From Rhizobium etli 8C-3 (GTDB lineage Bacteria; Pseudomonadota; Alphaproteobacteria; Rhizobiales; Rhizobiaceae): 64,000 nt of DNA. The translations under genes were made by a program, and so were the position numbers. A model generated the notes under the pieces. That model was not told where the DNA came from. It ran no database searches and saw only the letters and a program-made list of their open reading frames with translations. The stretch spans positions 1,984,001-2,048,000 of the forward strand of contig NZ_CP017244.1 in NCBI RefSeq assembly GCF_001908375.1, written 5' to 3'. Below are positions 8,957 through 17,571 of the stretch, one piece after another (the stretch's first letter is position 1; every line of letters starts with the position of its first letter).

Positions 8957-10174
8957 ATGATGTCCCTCGACAGCCAGAAGGCCACACCCCGCATGTCCCA
9001 TGATCCAATCATCCTCGACGCTACGGCGCGCATTCTCGCAGAGGCCGCACCGGAAGCGGACCAGGCCGGCCAGTTTCCCTGGATCGGTATTCGAGCCGTT
9101 TATGAGGCTGGCCTCCTCGAAAGCACCGTTGCGACCCGCTATGGCGGTCAAGGTGGGACGCTTGCCGATGCGGCTCATATCCTCGCAGCTCTGGGCCGGG
9201 GTGACCCTTCAGTCGCTCTGATCACCGCTATGACGATCTTCACCCATCTGGCGCAGGCGACAAAGGACTATTGGCCGGACAATCTCTATCGGCGCCTGCT
9301 GGCGGAAGCGAAGCAGCGTCCGCTGCTGCTCAACGCCGCGCGCGTGGAGCCGGAACTGGGGTCGCCAGCACGCGGCGGCCTGCCTGGGACGATCGCCCGC
9401 CGCACGGCGACCGGCTGGTCGATCACGGGTCGTAAGCGTTTCGTGACGGGCGCCTGCGGGCTCACGCATTTTCTCGTCTGGGCACATACGGACGAATTGC
9501 CAGGGCGGGTTGGAACCTTCGTCGTGCCGAACGGTCTTCCCGGCATCCAGGTTGTCGAGAACTGGAAAAGCCTTGGCATGCGCGCCACAGGATCGCATGA
9601 CGTCGAATACAAGGATGTCGAGATCCCGGCGGAAAACGTGCTGGAACTCGTCGATCCTTCCGTGGCCCAACAGGACAACCGCGTCCATGCGGCGATCACC
9701 CTGGCGCTGACTGCAATCTATCTCGGGGCGGCCGAAGCCGCACAGGCGGCCTTCATCCGTTTCGCCCATGAGCGCGTGCCGGCCAATCTCGGCCATCCCA
9801 TTGCCCGCACCGAGCGTTTCATGACGCTCTCGGGCGAAATCGACCTGCTTGTCTCCGGTGCCCGCCAGATCATCTTCGGCGCATTGGAAAACAGCCAGGG
9901 CGATGCGGATAACCTGATCAGGGCGAGACTTTTGGCCGGCCGACAGATCCGTGAGGCGGTGCAGATCGCAGTCCGCGGCATCGGCAATCCGGGCCTTAAT
10001 GCGGATCTCGGGCTTGAACGGCATTTCCGGGATATCCAGTCGGTACTCGTCCATGCGCCGCAGGAAGATACGTCCGTCTCGATCCTGGGCCGTGCCGCCT
10101 TCGACCGATGGCACCGGGCCGAAGCCGACCGGCCGGGCTGCCCCGAGAGTATCTCCATTCTCAAGACGGCCTGA
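8957..10174 (+). CDS. Acyl-CoA-dehydrogenase-like flavin monooxygenase (SfnB/MsuC/DszC type)
   Basis: A 405-residue member of the acyl-CoA dehydrogenase fold. The family elements are present: LAALGRGDPSVALITAMTIF, WSITGRKRFVTGACGLTHFL in the middle beta domain, and LGMRATGSHDVEYKDVEIPA. The position where true acyl-CoA dehydrogenases carry their catalytic Glu is not evident. In sulfur-scavenging loci such proteins are FMNH2-dependent oxygenases acting on sulfinates, sulfones or dibenzothiophene (MsuC, SfnB, DszC), so that is the favoured reading. Two starts are possible, 8957 and 8993; the first is used. It sits between an SsuD-like enzyme and an FMN reductase, the composition known from methanesulfinate/methanesulfonate use. 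Confidence 0.8.
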   Translation: MMSLDSQKATPRMSHDPIILDATARILAEAAPEADQAGQFPWIGIRAVYEAGLLESTVATRYGGQGGTLADAAHILAALGRGDPSVALITAMTIFTHLAQATKDYWPDNLYRRLLAEAKQRPLLLNAARVEPELGSPARGGLPGTIARRTATGWSITGRKRFVTGACGLTHFLVWAHTDELPGRVGTFVVPNGLPGIQVVENWKSLGMRATGSHDVEYKDVEIPAENVLELVDPSVAQQDNRVHAAITLALTAIYLGAAEAAQAAFIRFAHERVPANLGHPIARTERFMTLSGEIDLLVSGARQIIFGALENSQGDADNLIRARLLAGRQIREAVQIAVRGIGNPGLNADLGLERHFRDIQSVLVHAPQEDTSVSILGRAAFDRWHRAEADRPGCPESISILKTA

Positions 10175-10233
10175 TGGGAGAGCAGGGACGTCGTCTCTCC
10201 ATATCTCAAAACGAACTCTCGAAGGGAAATGGA

Positions 10234-10794
10234 ATGAACAACAATCTGATCGTCGGCTTCTCGGGCAATATCTCGCGGCCCTCCAGCACGAAGCGTTTCG
10301 TGGAAAATGTGACGGAGGCGCTCGCGAAGCAAGCCGGCCTGAGTCATGCGGTTTTCGATGTCGAAGATCTCGGATCGTCTCTGACGGCAGCACGGTCGGT
10401 GACCGATCTCGATCCCGCCGCGCGCAAGGTCGTCCGCACGATCATCGACGCCGATGCGCTCGTCATCGGATCGCCGACCTATAAGGGAAGCTATACCGGC
10501 CTCTTCAAGCACGTGATCGATCTGCTCGATCCCGCCGATCTGCGCGGCAAGCCGATCGTGCTGACGGCGACAGGAGGCGGAGACCGGCATTCGCTTGTCG
10601 TCGAGCACCAGTTGCGACCACTCTTTGCGTTTTTCGAGGCCTTCGTGACGCCGACCGCGATCTACGCCTCGGGCCGTGATTTCATCGACGGCGCCCCCTC
10701 GCCTGCGATACTCGGTCGCGTGAACCAGGCGCTTGGCGAGGCTTCCCTGCTTTTGAACGCACGCTCGAGATTGGCGGCAATAGCGGCAGAATAG
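10234..10794 (+). CDS. NAD(P)H-dependent FMN reductase (SsuE/MsuE type)
   Basis: A 186-residue flavodoxin-fold reductase that would supply FMNH2 to the neighbouring monooxygenases. The phosphate-binding loop reads GFSGNISRPSSTKRFVE near residues 8-24. The flavin/tetramer region SPTYKGSYTGLFKHVIDLLD is the SsuE/MsuE hallmark, and ATGGGDRHSLVVEHQLRPLF is also typical. The frame extends upstream, but GAAGGGA at 10221-10227 selects the ATG at 10234. It is the last gene of the three-gene oxidation unit, and no other flavin reductase is visible in the island, so all three LLM enzymes may depend on it. Confidence 0.9.
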   Translation: MNNNLIVGFSGNISRPSSTKRFVENVTEALAKQAGLSHAVFDVEDLGSSLTAARSVTDLDPAARKVVRTIIDADALVIGSPTYKGSYTGLFKHVIDLLDPADLRGKPIVLTATGGGDRHSLVVEHQLRPLFAFFEAFVTPTAIYASGRDFIDGAPSPAILGRVNQALGEASLLLNARSRLAAIAAE

Positions 10795-11078
10795 GCCGCT
10801 GCTGGCATCTGCTTCGATTGGGGCGGTCTGCATTTATCGCAAGTACACCGCAATGAAATCCGGAGACCGGCGACAAGCAGATTTTTTCGACGTTTCGACT
10901 GCGCGGAGCGATTTGCTCTCATTTTACGCTTCAGAATAGAACACCATAGATTTTGTCGAAATACTTAGCCTGTCGGCTTAGGCTGGTTCCCGGCTTTAGT
11001 GAAACCTTTCTGAAATTCCTCGCGGAGAATCACGCCGCACCGCGTTTTCTGAAATCATTTCGCCCGATGGGGGTATCT
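10795..11078 (+). promoter_or_regulatory. Leader of the ssu-type importer operon
   Basis: This 284-base gap separates the reductase gene from the next binding-protein gene. An AT-rich patch at about 10930-10960 contains CCATAGATTTTG, resembling the patch before the gene at 1282. In-frame sequence upstream of 11079 has no family similarity, and a G-rich site (GATGGGGG) precedes the chosen ATG. No clear terminator was seen for the preceding unit, so read-through is possible. Confidence 0.35.
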
Positions 11079-12110
11079 ATGAAGGCACTCAGCCTTTCGA
11101 CATTCGTGAAATTCAATCGCCACAAAGCTCTGGGCGCTGCATTCGGTATCGTCGCCACACTGTTGGCAGGACAGGCCGCCGCCGAGGGCAAGATCACGAT
11201 CGCGCAGCAGTTCGGAATTTCCTATCTGATCCTGGATGTCGTTCGCGACCAAAAACTCATCGAAAAGCATGGTAAGCAAGCCGGCGTCGATATCGAAGTC
11301 GAGTGGGCGAGCATCTCTGGTGCGACTGCGATGAACGAGGCGCTTCTCGCCAACAATCTCGACATCGTTTCGGCAGGCGTGCCGCCGGCATTGACAATGT
11401 GGGACCGTTCCAAGGGCGACGTAAAGCTGGTGGCTGCGCTCGGTTCATTACCGAACTACCTGCTGACGACCAGTCCTGATGTGCACACACTCAAGGATTT
11501 CAGTGACAAAGACCGGATCGCTGTTCCTGCCGCCGGCGTCGGCTTCCAGTCGCGAACGCTGCAGATCGAGGCCGCCAAACTCTTCGGGCCGGATAATTTC
11601 CAGAAGCTCGATCAGATTTCCGTCAGCCTCCCTCACCCGGACGCGACCGCGGCGCTGATCTCTGGTGGCACAGAAGTGAATTCGCACTTTTCCTCTGCAC
11701 CCTTCTATTACCAGGCCCTGCAGGCAAACAAGGCGGTGCATAAGGTCATCAGTTCCTATGACATCCTCGGTGGGCCGGCGACCTTCAACGTGCTTTATAC
11801 CACCGCGGCTTTCCACGACGAAAATCCGAAGACCTATGCCGCCTTCTACTCTGCGCTGCGTGAAGCTGCAGACTGGATCAATGCAAACAAGGAGAAAGCG
11901 GCAGAGACGTTCATACGCCAGCAGAATTCGAAGCTCTCGCCGCAGCTCGTCCTCGAAATCATCAACGATCCCGAGAACGATTTCACCATCGTCCCTCAGA
12001 ATACATTCGTTTACGCGACGGAGCTTCACAAGCTCGGCGTGCTGAAGAGCGAAGCCCAGTCCTGGAAGGATTATTTCTTCCCTGAGGCTCATGGCGGGAA
12101 CGGCGGCTAA
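11079..12110 (+). CDS. Sulfonate/nitrate/taurine-family ABC substrate-binding protein (SsuA type)
   Basis: A 343-residue periplasmic receptor of the NMT1/SsuA/TauA class. A signal peptide covers about residues 1-36, with a long basic N region (STFVKFNRHK), a hydrophobic core GAAFGIVATLLAG and cleavage near AAA|EG. The mature part shows the class pattern EVEWASISGATAMNEALLANN followed by LDIVSAGVPPALTMWDRSKG, then the hinge strand RIAVPAAGVGFQSRTLQIEA. ATPase and permease genes follow, after a strong hairpin, making a full importer. The ligand is inferred to be an alkanesulfonate or similar anion because an SsuD-like monooxygenase closes the operon. Confidence 0.88.
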   Translation: MKALSLSTFVKFNRHKALGAAFGIVATLLAGQAAAEGKITIAQQFGISYLILDVVRDQKLIEKHGKQAGVDIEVEWASISGATAMNEALLANNLDIVSAGVPPALTMWDRSKGDVKLVAALGSLPNYLLTTSPDVHTLKDFSDKDRIAVPAAGVGFQSRTLQIEAAKLFGPDNFQKLDQISVSLPHPDATAALISGGTEVNSHFSSAPFYYQALQANKAVHKVISSYDILGGPATFNVLYTTAAFHDENPKTYAAFYSALREAADWINANKEKAAETFIRQQNSKLSPQLVLEIINDPENDFTIVPQNTFVYATELHKLGVLKSEAQSWKDYFFPEAHGGNGG

Positions 12111-12134
12111 CGTCATCCTCACACCCTTCAGCAG

Positions 12135-12173
12135 GATCTGGAGGCAGCTTGCGAGGCAAGTCGCCTCCAGATC
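12135..12173 (+). promoter_or_regulatory. Strong stem-loop between binding-protein and ATPase genes
   Basis: A perfect 11-bp inverted repeat, GATCTGGAGGC at 12135-12145 and GCCTCCAGATC at 12163-12173, encloses an inner perfect stem CTTGC (12148-12152) and GCAAG (12156-12160). It lacks a following T-run, so it is more likely an mRNA-stabilising or processing hairpin that keeps the binding-protein message abundant than a full terminator. Confidence 0.75.
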
Positions 12174-12183
12174 GGTAAATCCG

Positions 12184-13035
12184 ATGGAAATGACAATGGA
12201 CGCTATGACTGTACCTACCAGGCAGCCCAGTTGGGCAAACGGCGCACCACCTTCATCGCCCCTTCTTTCAGTCGAGGGCGTCACGCTGGAATATCAGGTG
12301 CCTGGTCGCGTGGTTCGCGCCACGCAGAATGTCAGCTTCGCTGTCTGGGAAGCCGACCGTTTCATCCTGCTCGGGGCTTCAGGCTGCGGCAAGTCCACCC
12401 TCTTGAAGGCAGTCGGCGGCTTCCTCGTGCCGCGCACCGGCCGGATACTGCTCGACGGTCGCCCGGTGCATGATCCCGGACCGGACCGTGTCGTCGTTTT
12501 TCAGGAGTTCGACCAGTTGCCGCCGTGGAAGACCGTTCGCGAGAACGTCGCCTTTCCGGTACGGGCTTCCGGCCGCCTCAATCGCAAGGAGGCCCTTGAA
12601 CGAGCGGAACACTATATCGAGAAGGTCGGTTTGACCCGTTTTGCCGATGCCTATCCGAACACCCTATCCGGCGGCATGAAGCAACGCGTCGCCATTGCCC
12701 GTGCACTCGCCATGGAACCACGTATCCTGCTGATGGACGAACCATTCGCCGCTCTGGATGCGTTGACCCGGCGCAAGATGCAGGAAGAGCTTCTGGCGCT
12801 GTGGGAAGAGGTGCGCTTCACCCTGCTGTTCGTCACCCACTCCATTGAAGAAGCACTGGTGGTCGGCAACCGAATCGCGCTCCTGTCGCCGCATCCCGGA
12901 CGGATGCGGGCCGAGATCAACAGCCATGAATGGGATCTGGCTAGTGGCGGAAGCCCACAGTTCCAGGCGGCCGCAAACCGCATTCACGACCTTCTGTTCG
13001 AAAGTGCCGAGGTCGAGGAAGAAAACCATGACTGA
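12184..13035 (+). CDS. ABC transporter ATP-binding protein (SsuB/TauB type)
   Basis: A 283-residue cytosolic ATPase energising the ssu-type importer. Walker [10 protein letters not shown] is at 64-72, the Q-loop region is VVVFQEFDQLPPWKTVRENV, the signature is LSGGMKQRV and Walker B is [12 protein letters not shown], followed by the switch histidine in FVTHS. These are the exact features of the nitrate/sulfonate/taurine ATPase group. The start is uncertain: ATG codons at 12184, 12190 and 12196 are close together and the ribosome site is weak, so the gene may depend on coupling through the upstream hairpin. It overlaps the permease gene by eight bases. Confidence 0.9.
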   Translation: MEMTMDAMTVPTRQPSWANGAPPSSPLLSVEGVTLEYQVPGRVVRATQNVSFAVWEADRFILLGASGCGKSTLLKAVGGFLVPRTGRILLDGRPVHDPGPDRVVVFQEFDQLPPWKTVRENVAFPVRASGRLNRKEALERAEHYIEKVGLTRFADAYPNTLSGGMKQRVAIARALAMEPRILLMDEPFAALDALTRRKMQEELLALWEEVRFTLLFVTHSIEEALVVGNRIALLSPHPGRMRAEINSHEWDLASGGSPQFQAAANRIHDLLFESAEVEEENHD

Positions 13036-13930
13036 TGTTCTGAGCGCCGATGCGAAAACCGCTCCGCAACCCATGCCGCCGCTCCGCCCCGAATACGAGC
13101 GGCCGCTCGAGCCACTTGCAGACACGACGAGCGAAGAGGTTCTTCCGGTCTATCGAAGACTCTGGCAGCGCGCCTGGCCGCGCAAAAGCCTGATCCTGCT
13201 CTGTCTCGCCTTGCTATGGGAAATCATCGCGAGACTTCAGGCAAACGAGCTGCTGCTGCCACCGTTTTCGGCTGCGATCAGGGCTCTGGTAGAGGACACC
13301 ATCAGTGGCGTCATTCCAGTCCGCGCCCTGAACTCGCTGGATGTCCTTATCAAGGGCTATGCGGCAGGCGTCGTTCTTGCCTTCGTGCTCACCTCGCTGG
13401 CCGTCTCCACCCAGCTCGGCCGAGACCTTTTGTCGACGCTGACCTCCATGCTCAATCCCCTGCCCCCGATCGCGCTTCTACCGCTGGCGCTGCTTTGGTT
13501 CGGGCTGGGACAGGGAAGTCTCGTCTTCGTGCTGATCCATTCGGTACTCTGGCCGCTGGCGCTCAACATGTATACCGGTTTTACGGGCGTGCCGGAAACC
13601 TTGCGGATGGCCGGCCGCAATTACGGGCTGCGAGGAGTCCGCTACGTGCTTTTCATCCTCGTGCCTGCAGCCCTGCCGTCAATCATTGCGGGCCTTAAGA
13701 TCGGGTGGGCCTTCGCCTGGCGCACACTGATTGCGGCCGAACTGGTCTTCGGAGCCTCCTCCGGCAAGGGCGGGCTTGGCTGGTACATCTTCCAGAACCG
13801 AAACGAGCTCTACACCGACCGGGTCTTTGCTGGGCTGATCACGGTCATCCTCTTCGGCCTTCTGGTCGAGAACGTCCTCTTCCGCCAGCTGGAGTGCAGG
13901 ACTGTGGCGAAATGGGGAATGGCGCGCTAA
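13028..13930 (+). CDS. ABC transporter permease (SsuC/TauC type)
   Basis: A 300-residue inner-membrane permease of the sulfonate/nitrate/taurine class, which works as a homodimer. A charged, proline-rich cytosolic N terminus of about 55 residues is longer than in E. coli SsuC. The membrane bundle begins at KSLILLCLALLWEIIARL. The class motif NPLPPIALLPLALLWFGLG occurs mid-protein and the EAA loop is RMAGRNYGLRGVRYVLFILVP. It ends ECRTVAKWGMAR, the usual basic tail. The start ATG lies inside the end of the ATPase gene, so the two are translationally coupled. Confidence 0.92.
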   Translation: MTDVLSADAKTAPQPMPPLRPEYERPLEPLADTTSEEVLPVYRRLWQRAWPRKSLILLCLALLWEIIARLQANELLLPPFSAAIRALVEDTISGVIPVRALNSLDVLIKGYAAGVVLAFVLTSLAVSTQLGRDLLSTLTSMLNPLPPIALLPLALLWFGLGQGSLVFVLIHSVLWPLALNMYTGFTGVPETLRMAGRNYGLRGVRYVLFILVPAALPSIIAGLKIGWAFAWRTLIAAELVFGASSGKGGLGWYIFQNRNELYTDRVFAGLITVILFGLLVENVLFRQLECRTVAKWGMAR

Positions 13931-13950
13931 CGCGGCGAGGACATGGAAGA

Positions 13951-14961
13951 ATGACGGCAGGGAAAAAATATGTGGTCGGAATTACCGACCACATGATCGG
14001 TTCGCCTGATCTCGAGGCCGAGGTCCTTGGTGATGATGTCGAGATCGACTTTTTCGCCAGTACCGACGAGGCATCCTTCGCTCCTGATCGTCTTGCAAGG
14101 CTCGACGCGCTGATGGTTTGGGGCGCAAGGCTAGGGCCGAAAATCATTTCACACATGACCCGCTGCAGGGGCGTGGTGCGCTATGGCGTAGGCTACGAAA
14201 AGATCGATCTCACGGCACTCGACAGTGCCGGCATCCCCTTCGCCAACAATCCCGATTACGGCACCGAAGAAGTCGCTGATCATGCGCTGGCGATGATCCT
14301 GTCCTTGCATCGGCGGCTTTGGAAACATGATGCTCGCGCCCGCGGCTATACGTCTGGATGGCAGGTTCATAGCCTCAAGCCGCTTCCCCGCTCGAACAAG
14401 GCGACGGTGGGTGTCGTCGGCGTCGGACGGATCGGCACGGCGGTGGTCAACCGACTGAAACCTTTCGGCTTCCACATCCTTGGCTATGATCCCGGCCAGC
14501 CGCCTGGGCATGAGAAGGCAATCGGCTATGAACGGGCGGACCGGTTGGTGGAGCTTTTGGGCCGCTCCGATATCGTTACGCTTCATTGTCCGGCGGACGC
14601 AGAGACCCGTGGTATTCTGGACGCCGGGGGTCTTGCACGGCTGAAGCCGGGCGCCATTGTCGTCAACACCGCGCGCGGCGAGTTGATCGAAGATCTCGAT
14701 GCACTTGAGGTCGCGCTTCGCAGCGGCCATCTAAGCGCCGCCGCGATCGACACGCTGGTCAGGGAACCGCCTGGCGACCATTCGCTGTTGACCGCGTGGC
14801 GCAACCGCGAGGATTGGCTCGCAGGGCGGTTGGTGATCACCCCGCACAATGCCTTCTATTCCGATCATGCAGCCATCGAGATGCGACGCAATGCGGCAAA
14901 GACGGTCAGGATTCTCCTCGACGAGGGCAAGCTTCGAAATCGGGTCACGGACAGATCATGA
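13951..14961 (+). CDS. NAD-dependent D-2-hydroxyacid dehydrogenase (CtBP/phosphoglycerate dehydrogenase type)
   Basis: A 336-residue dehydrogenase of the D-isomer-specific 2-hydroxyacid family. The Rossmann motif is VGVVGVGRIGTAVV. Catalytic residues are visible as Arg in VVNTARGELI, Glu in LVREPPG and His in ITPHNAFYS, so the enzyme looks active. The wording GVVRYGVGYEKIDLTALDSA is typical of the C-terminal-binding-protein-like branch. It is placed between the permease and the SsuD-like gene and overlaps the latter by ATGA. That suggests it reduces a 2-oxo acid or glyoxylate released from the imported compound. This role is inference, and no specific substrate can be read from the sequence. 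Confidence 0.85.
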   Translation: MTAGKKYVVGITDHMIGSPDLEAEVLGDDVEIDFFASTDEASFAPDRLARLDALMVWGARLGPKIISHMTRCRGVVRYGVGYEKIDLTALDSAGIPFANNPDYGTEEVADHALAMILSLHRRLWKHDARARGYTSGWQVHSLKPLPRSNKATVGVVGVGRIGTAVVNRLKPFGFHILGYDPGQPPGHEKAIGYERADRLVELLGRSDIVTLHCPADAETRGILDAGGLARLKPGAIVVNTARGELIEDLDALEVALRSGHLSAAAIDTLVREPPGDHSLLTAWRNREDWLAGRLVITPHNAFYSDHAAIEMRRNAAKTVRILLDEGKLRNRVTDRS

Positions 14962-16025
14962 GCAGTCATTGCGAATTTCTGTGGTACATTCCAAACGATG
15001 TCAAAGCCGGTCACCGTGGCGATGTGGCCAGCCAGGATCACAATAGCCTGGACACGCTGACGACACAGGCAAGAGCTCTGGAAGAGCACGGCTGGAAAGG
15101 CGCCTTGATCGGCACGGGCTGGGGCCGGCCCGATACATTCACCATTGCAGCGGCGCTCGTTGCCCGCACGACGACTTTCGAGCCGTTGATCGCGGTCCGG
15201 CCGGGCTATTGGAAACCGGCGAACTTTGCCTCCTCCGCAGCAACGCTCGATCACCTGAGTGGCGGGCGCGTTCGCGTCAACGTCGTTTCCGGGCCGGACG
15301 AGCTTGCAGCCTATGGCGACAAAGAGGGCGACCAGGTGCAGCGGTATGCCCGCACGAAGGAGTTCATGCGGCTGACCCGCAAACTCTGGACGGAAGAAGA
15401 GGTTAGCTTCACTGGCGAGTATTTCCAGGTCGCCAGATCCACCGTAGCGCCGCGGCTGACGCCGATCGGTGATCGCCGCCATCCCAAACTCTATTTCGGA
15501 GGAGCCTCGGAGGCTGCCGAGCGCGTCGCCGCAACCGAAGCCGATGTGCAGCTCTTCTGGGGAGAACCGCTTGATGGCGTGCGGGACCGGATCGACCGGT
15601 TGAAGGCGCTCAGCAAGGCACTTGATCGCGATCTGGCGCCACTGGAATTCGGCCTAAGGATCACGACACTCGTTCGGGACACGACGGATCAAGCGTGGGC
15701 GGATGCAGAAGCGAAGGTTGCCAAAATGGTCGAGGGAACGGCCGGAAACTGGCAGGATCATCGCCACGGCACTGCCGTTGGTCAGCGACGTCTCCTGGAC
15801 CTTGTCCGGCAAGGCGACGTGCTGGATGACAATCTCTATACAGCGCCGGGCAAATTCGGAGGAGGTGGAGCAGCAACGACCTGGCTGGTCGGGTCAGCCG
15901 AGGATGTCGCGCATTCTCTGCGCAAATACGAAGAACTTGGAATCACCCATTTTGTGCTCTCCGACACGCCATACCTTGCGGAAATGAAGCGGCAAGGTGA
16001 CCAGCTGCTTCCGCTTCTGGCATAG
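14958..16025 (+). CDS. FMNH2-dependent alkanesulfonate monooxygenase-like protein (SsuD family)
   Basis: A 355-residue LLM enzyme, the second SsuD relative of the island and more typical of SsuD proper than the one at 7770. It has FLWYIPNDVK, FEPLIAVRPGYWKPANFASS, LDHLSGGRVRVNVVSGPDE, PKLYFGGASEAAERVAATEA and DVQLFWGEPLD. The region RRLLDLVRQGDVLDDNLYTA matches the C-terminal SsuD loop. It would cleave a sulfonate to sulfite plus an aldehyde, using FMNH2 from the reductase at 10234. The start codon overlaps the dehydrogenase stop. The gene ends the operon and faces the opposite-strand FAD gene at 16201. Confidence 0.9.
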   Translation: MSSHCEFLWYIPNDVKAGHRGDVASQDHNSLDTLTTQARALEEHGWKGALIGTGWGRPDTFTIAAALVARTTTFEPLIAVRPGYWKPANFASSAATLDHLSGGRVRVNVVSGPDELAAYGDKEGDQVQRYARTKEFMRLTRKLWTEEEVSFTGEYFQVARSTVAPRLTPIGDRRHPKLYFGGASEAAERVAATEADVQLFWGEPLDGVRDRIDRLKALSKALDRDLAPLEFGLRITTLVRDTTDQAWADAEAKVAKMVEGTAGNWQDHRHGTAVGQRRLLDLVRQGDVLDDNLYTAPGKFGGGGAATTWLVGSAEDVAHSLRKYEELGITHFVLSDTPYLAEMKRQGDQLLPLLA

Positions 16026-16200
16026 CGCAACATCGCGGAAACGAAATCGGTTTTTCAGAAAGAATGCTGTAGCCGGCTTGATCTCTGGATGCGGCGTCCC
16101 GTAGCGGCAGTCCAAATTCGAATCGCATCGTGGCGCACCCGATACTGTAACTGTCGGCGGCCGGCAATTGAGCAAGCACATTGACCTTGGAATTGCCAAT

Positions 16201-17571
16201 CTATGCCTCGGGCGCTGGCAGCGTCGAGACGATCTCTTCAACGACGGCCTTTGCCTGCACCCGAATGTCGGGGACGGCGGTAATTTCCCAGAATTGCCCC
16301 GCCGTCAAGGCGCCGACTGCAAACAGCCGGGCGGGTGAGATGCGGGATGGCACCACCACTTCGGAAGCGGCATCCACCTGGATCCCGATGCCGAGGGAAT
16401 CGGGGGCGATCAGCTGAATGCGGCTCATTTCCTTCAAAAGCGGGGAATGGCTGATCCCGGCGCGTTCCATTCCCGTGCAATTGACCAGCCAATCCGCTCT
16501 AATCCCGGCGAACTCCCTTGTCGCTCTGACCCTGTATTTGGCGAGAAGCCTGTCCTCCTCGGCCGCAAGCGATTTCAGGAACCCTGCATGGAAGCGGACG
16601 GTTGCTTCCGAAACGAGTTTCTCGAACCTGTCGAACACGTCAGGCGCGACCCGGTGGCGGTGGATGTTCCACCAGGGAAGCGCATGGCGCAGGAAACGTG
16701 CCCGCTCCTCGCTTGAAAGCCGCTGCCAGAGTGCCCCTGTCACCGGCCTCAGGCCGTCCATCACGGCTCGCCAGTCAGCGGCCTCCCTGCTCTTCGCCCG
16801 CAAGCTCTTCAAAATGTCGCTGATTGTCCCGGGAAGCGCCTGAACATCGATCGGCAGAGGCGCCGGCGGCGTCCTCGCATGTCCGAGGGGTGCCAAACCT
16901 CGGCGCGAAAGCACGTCGATCCTGCCGCGGTGGCCGTGGGCGCGAAGCGCGAGAACCTGATCGATCATCGTCAGGCCGGAGCCGAGGATGCAGACTGTAT
17001 CGGACGGGGCGACGCGCCTGAGCCAGGAGAGCCGCCAGGGATTCTCGACGATCCGCGATCGCAGAAATGGCGGGACACTGGCCGGATCGACCGGCAGGCT
17101 GGCGTTGCCGACGCCAAGGCAGAGCACGACGTTCCTCCCGGCAATCTCGTCGCCATTGCCGAGTTGGAAGGCAAGCGTGCTGTTGTAGCGCTCCACACAT
17201 CCCGCCGCCTTGGCCTTGATCAAATCAACCCGGCAACGATTGTCCCGCTTTCGAAGCAGCCGCGCCAACGTATCGCGGACATACAGACCGTAATCGCTGC
17301 GGGAGGCGAAATCGCCTGCCTGCAGCCTCCGTCCGCGAGTTTTCAGCCAGTCGACGAAATCATCCGGCCGATGTGGCAACAAGCTCATGCGGCCCGCGGG
17401 AACGTTGAGGCGGTGGAGATAGAGTTCCGTTCGGTACGCCGTCCCGCGGCCGAAACCCGGATCGTCGCCTATGACGGCAACTTTCGCCGAAGCGGGAAGT
17501 TGCTCGATGAGATTGCAGGTCACGGCTATTGCCGAAAAACCGGAACCGACCACGATCACATCGTATATCAC
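16201..17571 (-). CDS. FAD/NAD(P)-binding protein (NAD_binding_9 type)
   Basis: A 456-residue flavoprotein of the FAD-NAD(P)-binding group (PF13454 type). The N-terminal dinucleotide fold reads VIYDVIVVGSGFSAIAVTCN, followed by the group-typical FGRGTAYRTELYLHRLNVPA. A second nucleotide site is VCILGSGLTMIDQVLAL. The frame continues upstream from a TTG, but a GTG at 17571 preceded by AGGGAG six bases away is a better start and puts the first strand at the N terminus. The gene is transcribed against its neighbours, between two sulfonate-type importers, and shares its upstream region with the tau-type operon. The reaction is unknown; a role in organosulfur oxidation is only suggested by position. 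Confidence 0.8.
   Translation of the reverse strand: MIYDVIVVGSGFSAIAVTCNLIEQLPASAKVAVIGDDPGFGRGTAYRTELYLHRLNVPAGRMSLLPHRPDDFVDWLKTRGRRLQAGDFASRSDYGLYVRDTLARLLRKRDNRCRVDLIKAKAAGCVERYNSTLAFQLGNGDEIAGRNVVLCLGVGNASLPVDPASVPPFLRSRIVENPWRLSWLRRVAPSDTVCILGSGLTMIDQVLALRAHGHRGRIDVLSRRGLAPLGHARTPPAPLPIDVQALPGTISDILKSLRAKSREAADWRAVMDGLRPVTGALWQRLSSEERARFLRHALPWWNIHRHRVAPDVFDRFEKLVSEATVRFHAGFLKSLAAEEDRLLAKYRVRATREFAGIRADWLVNCTGMERAGISHSPLLKEMSRIQLIAPDSLGIGIQVDAASEVVVPSRISPARLFAVGALTAGQFWEITAVPDIRVQAKAVVEEIVSTLPAPEA

Noticed and set aside
15943..16179. 78-codon minus-strand frame with protein-like text (FGLPLRDAASRDQAGYSILS)
   Set aside because: It starts with GTG, overlaps the SsuD-like gene end and matches no family I recognise; it may be a relic, but a gene cannot be supported.
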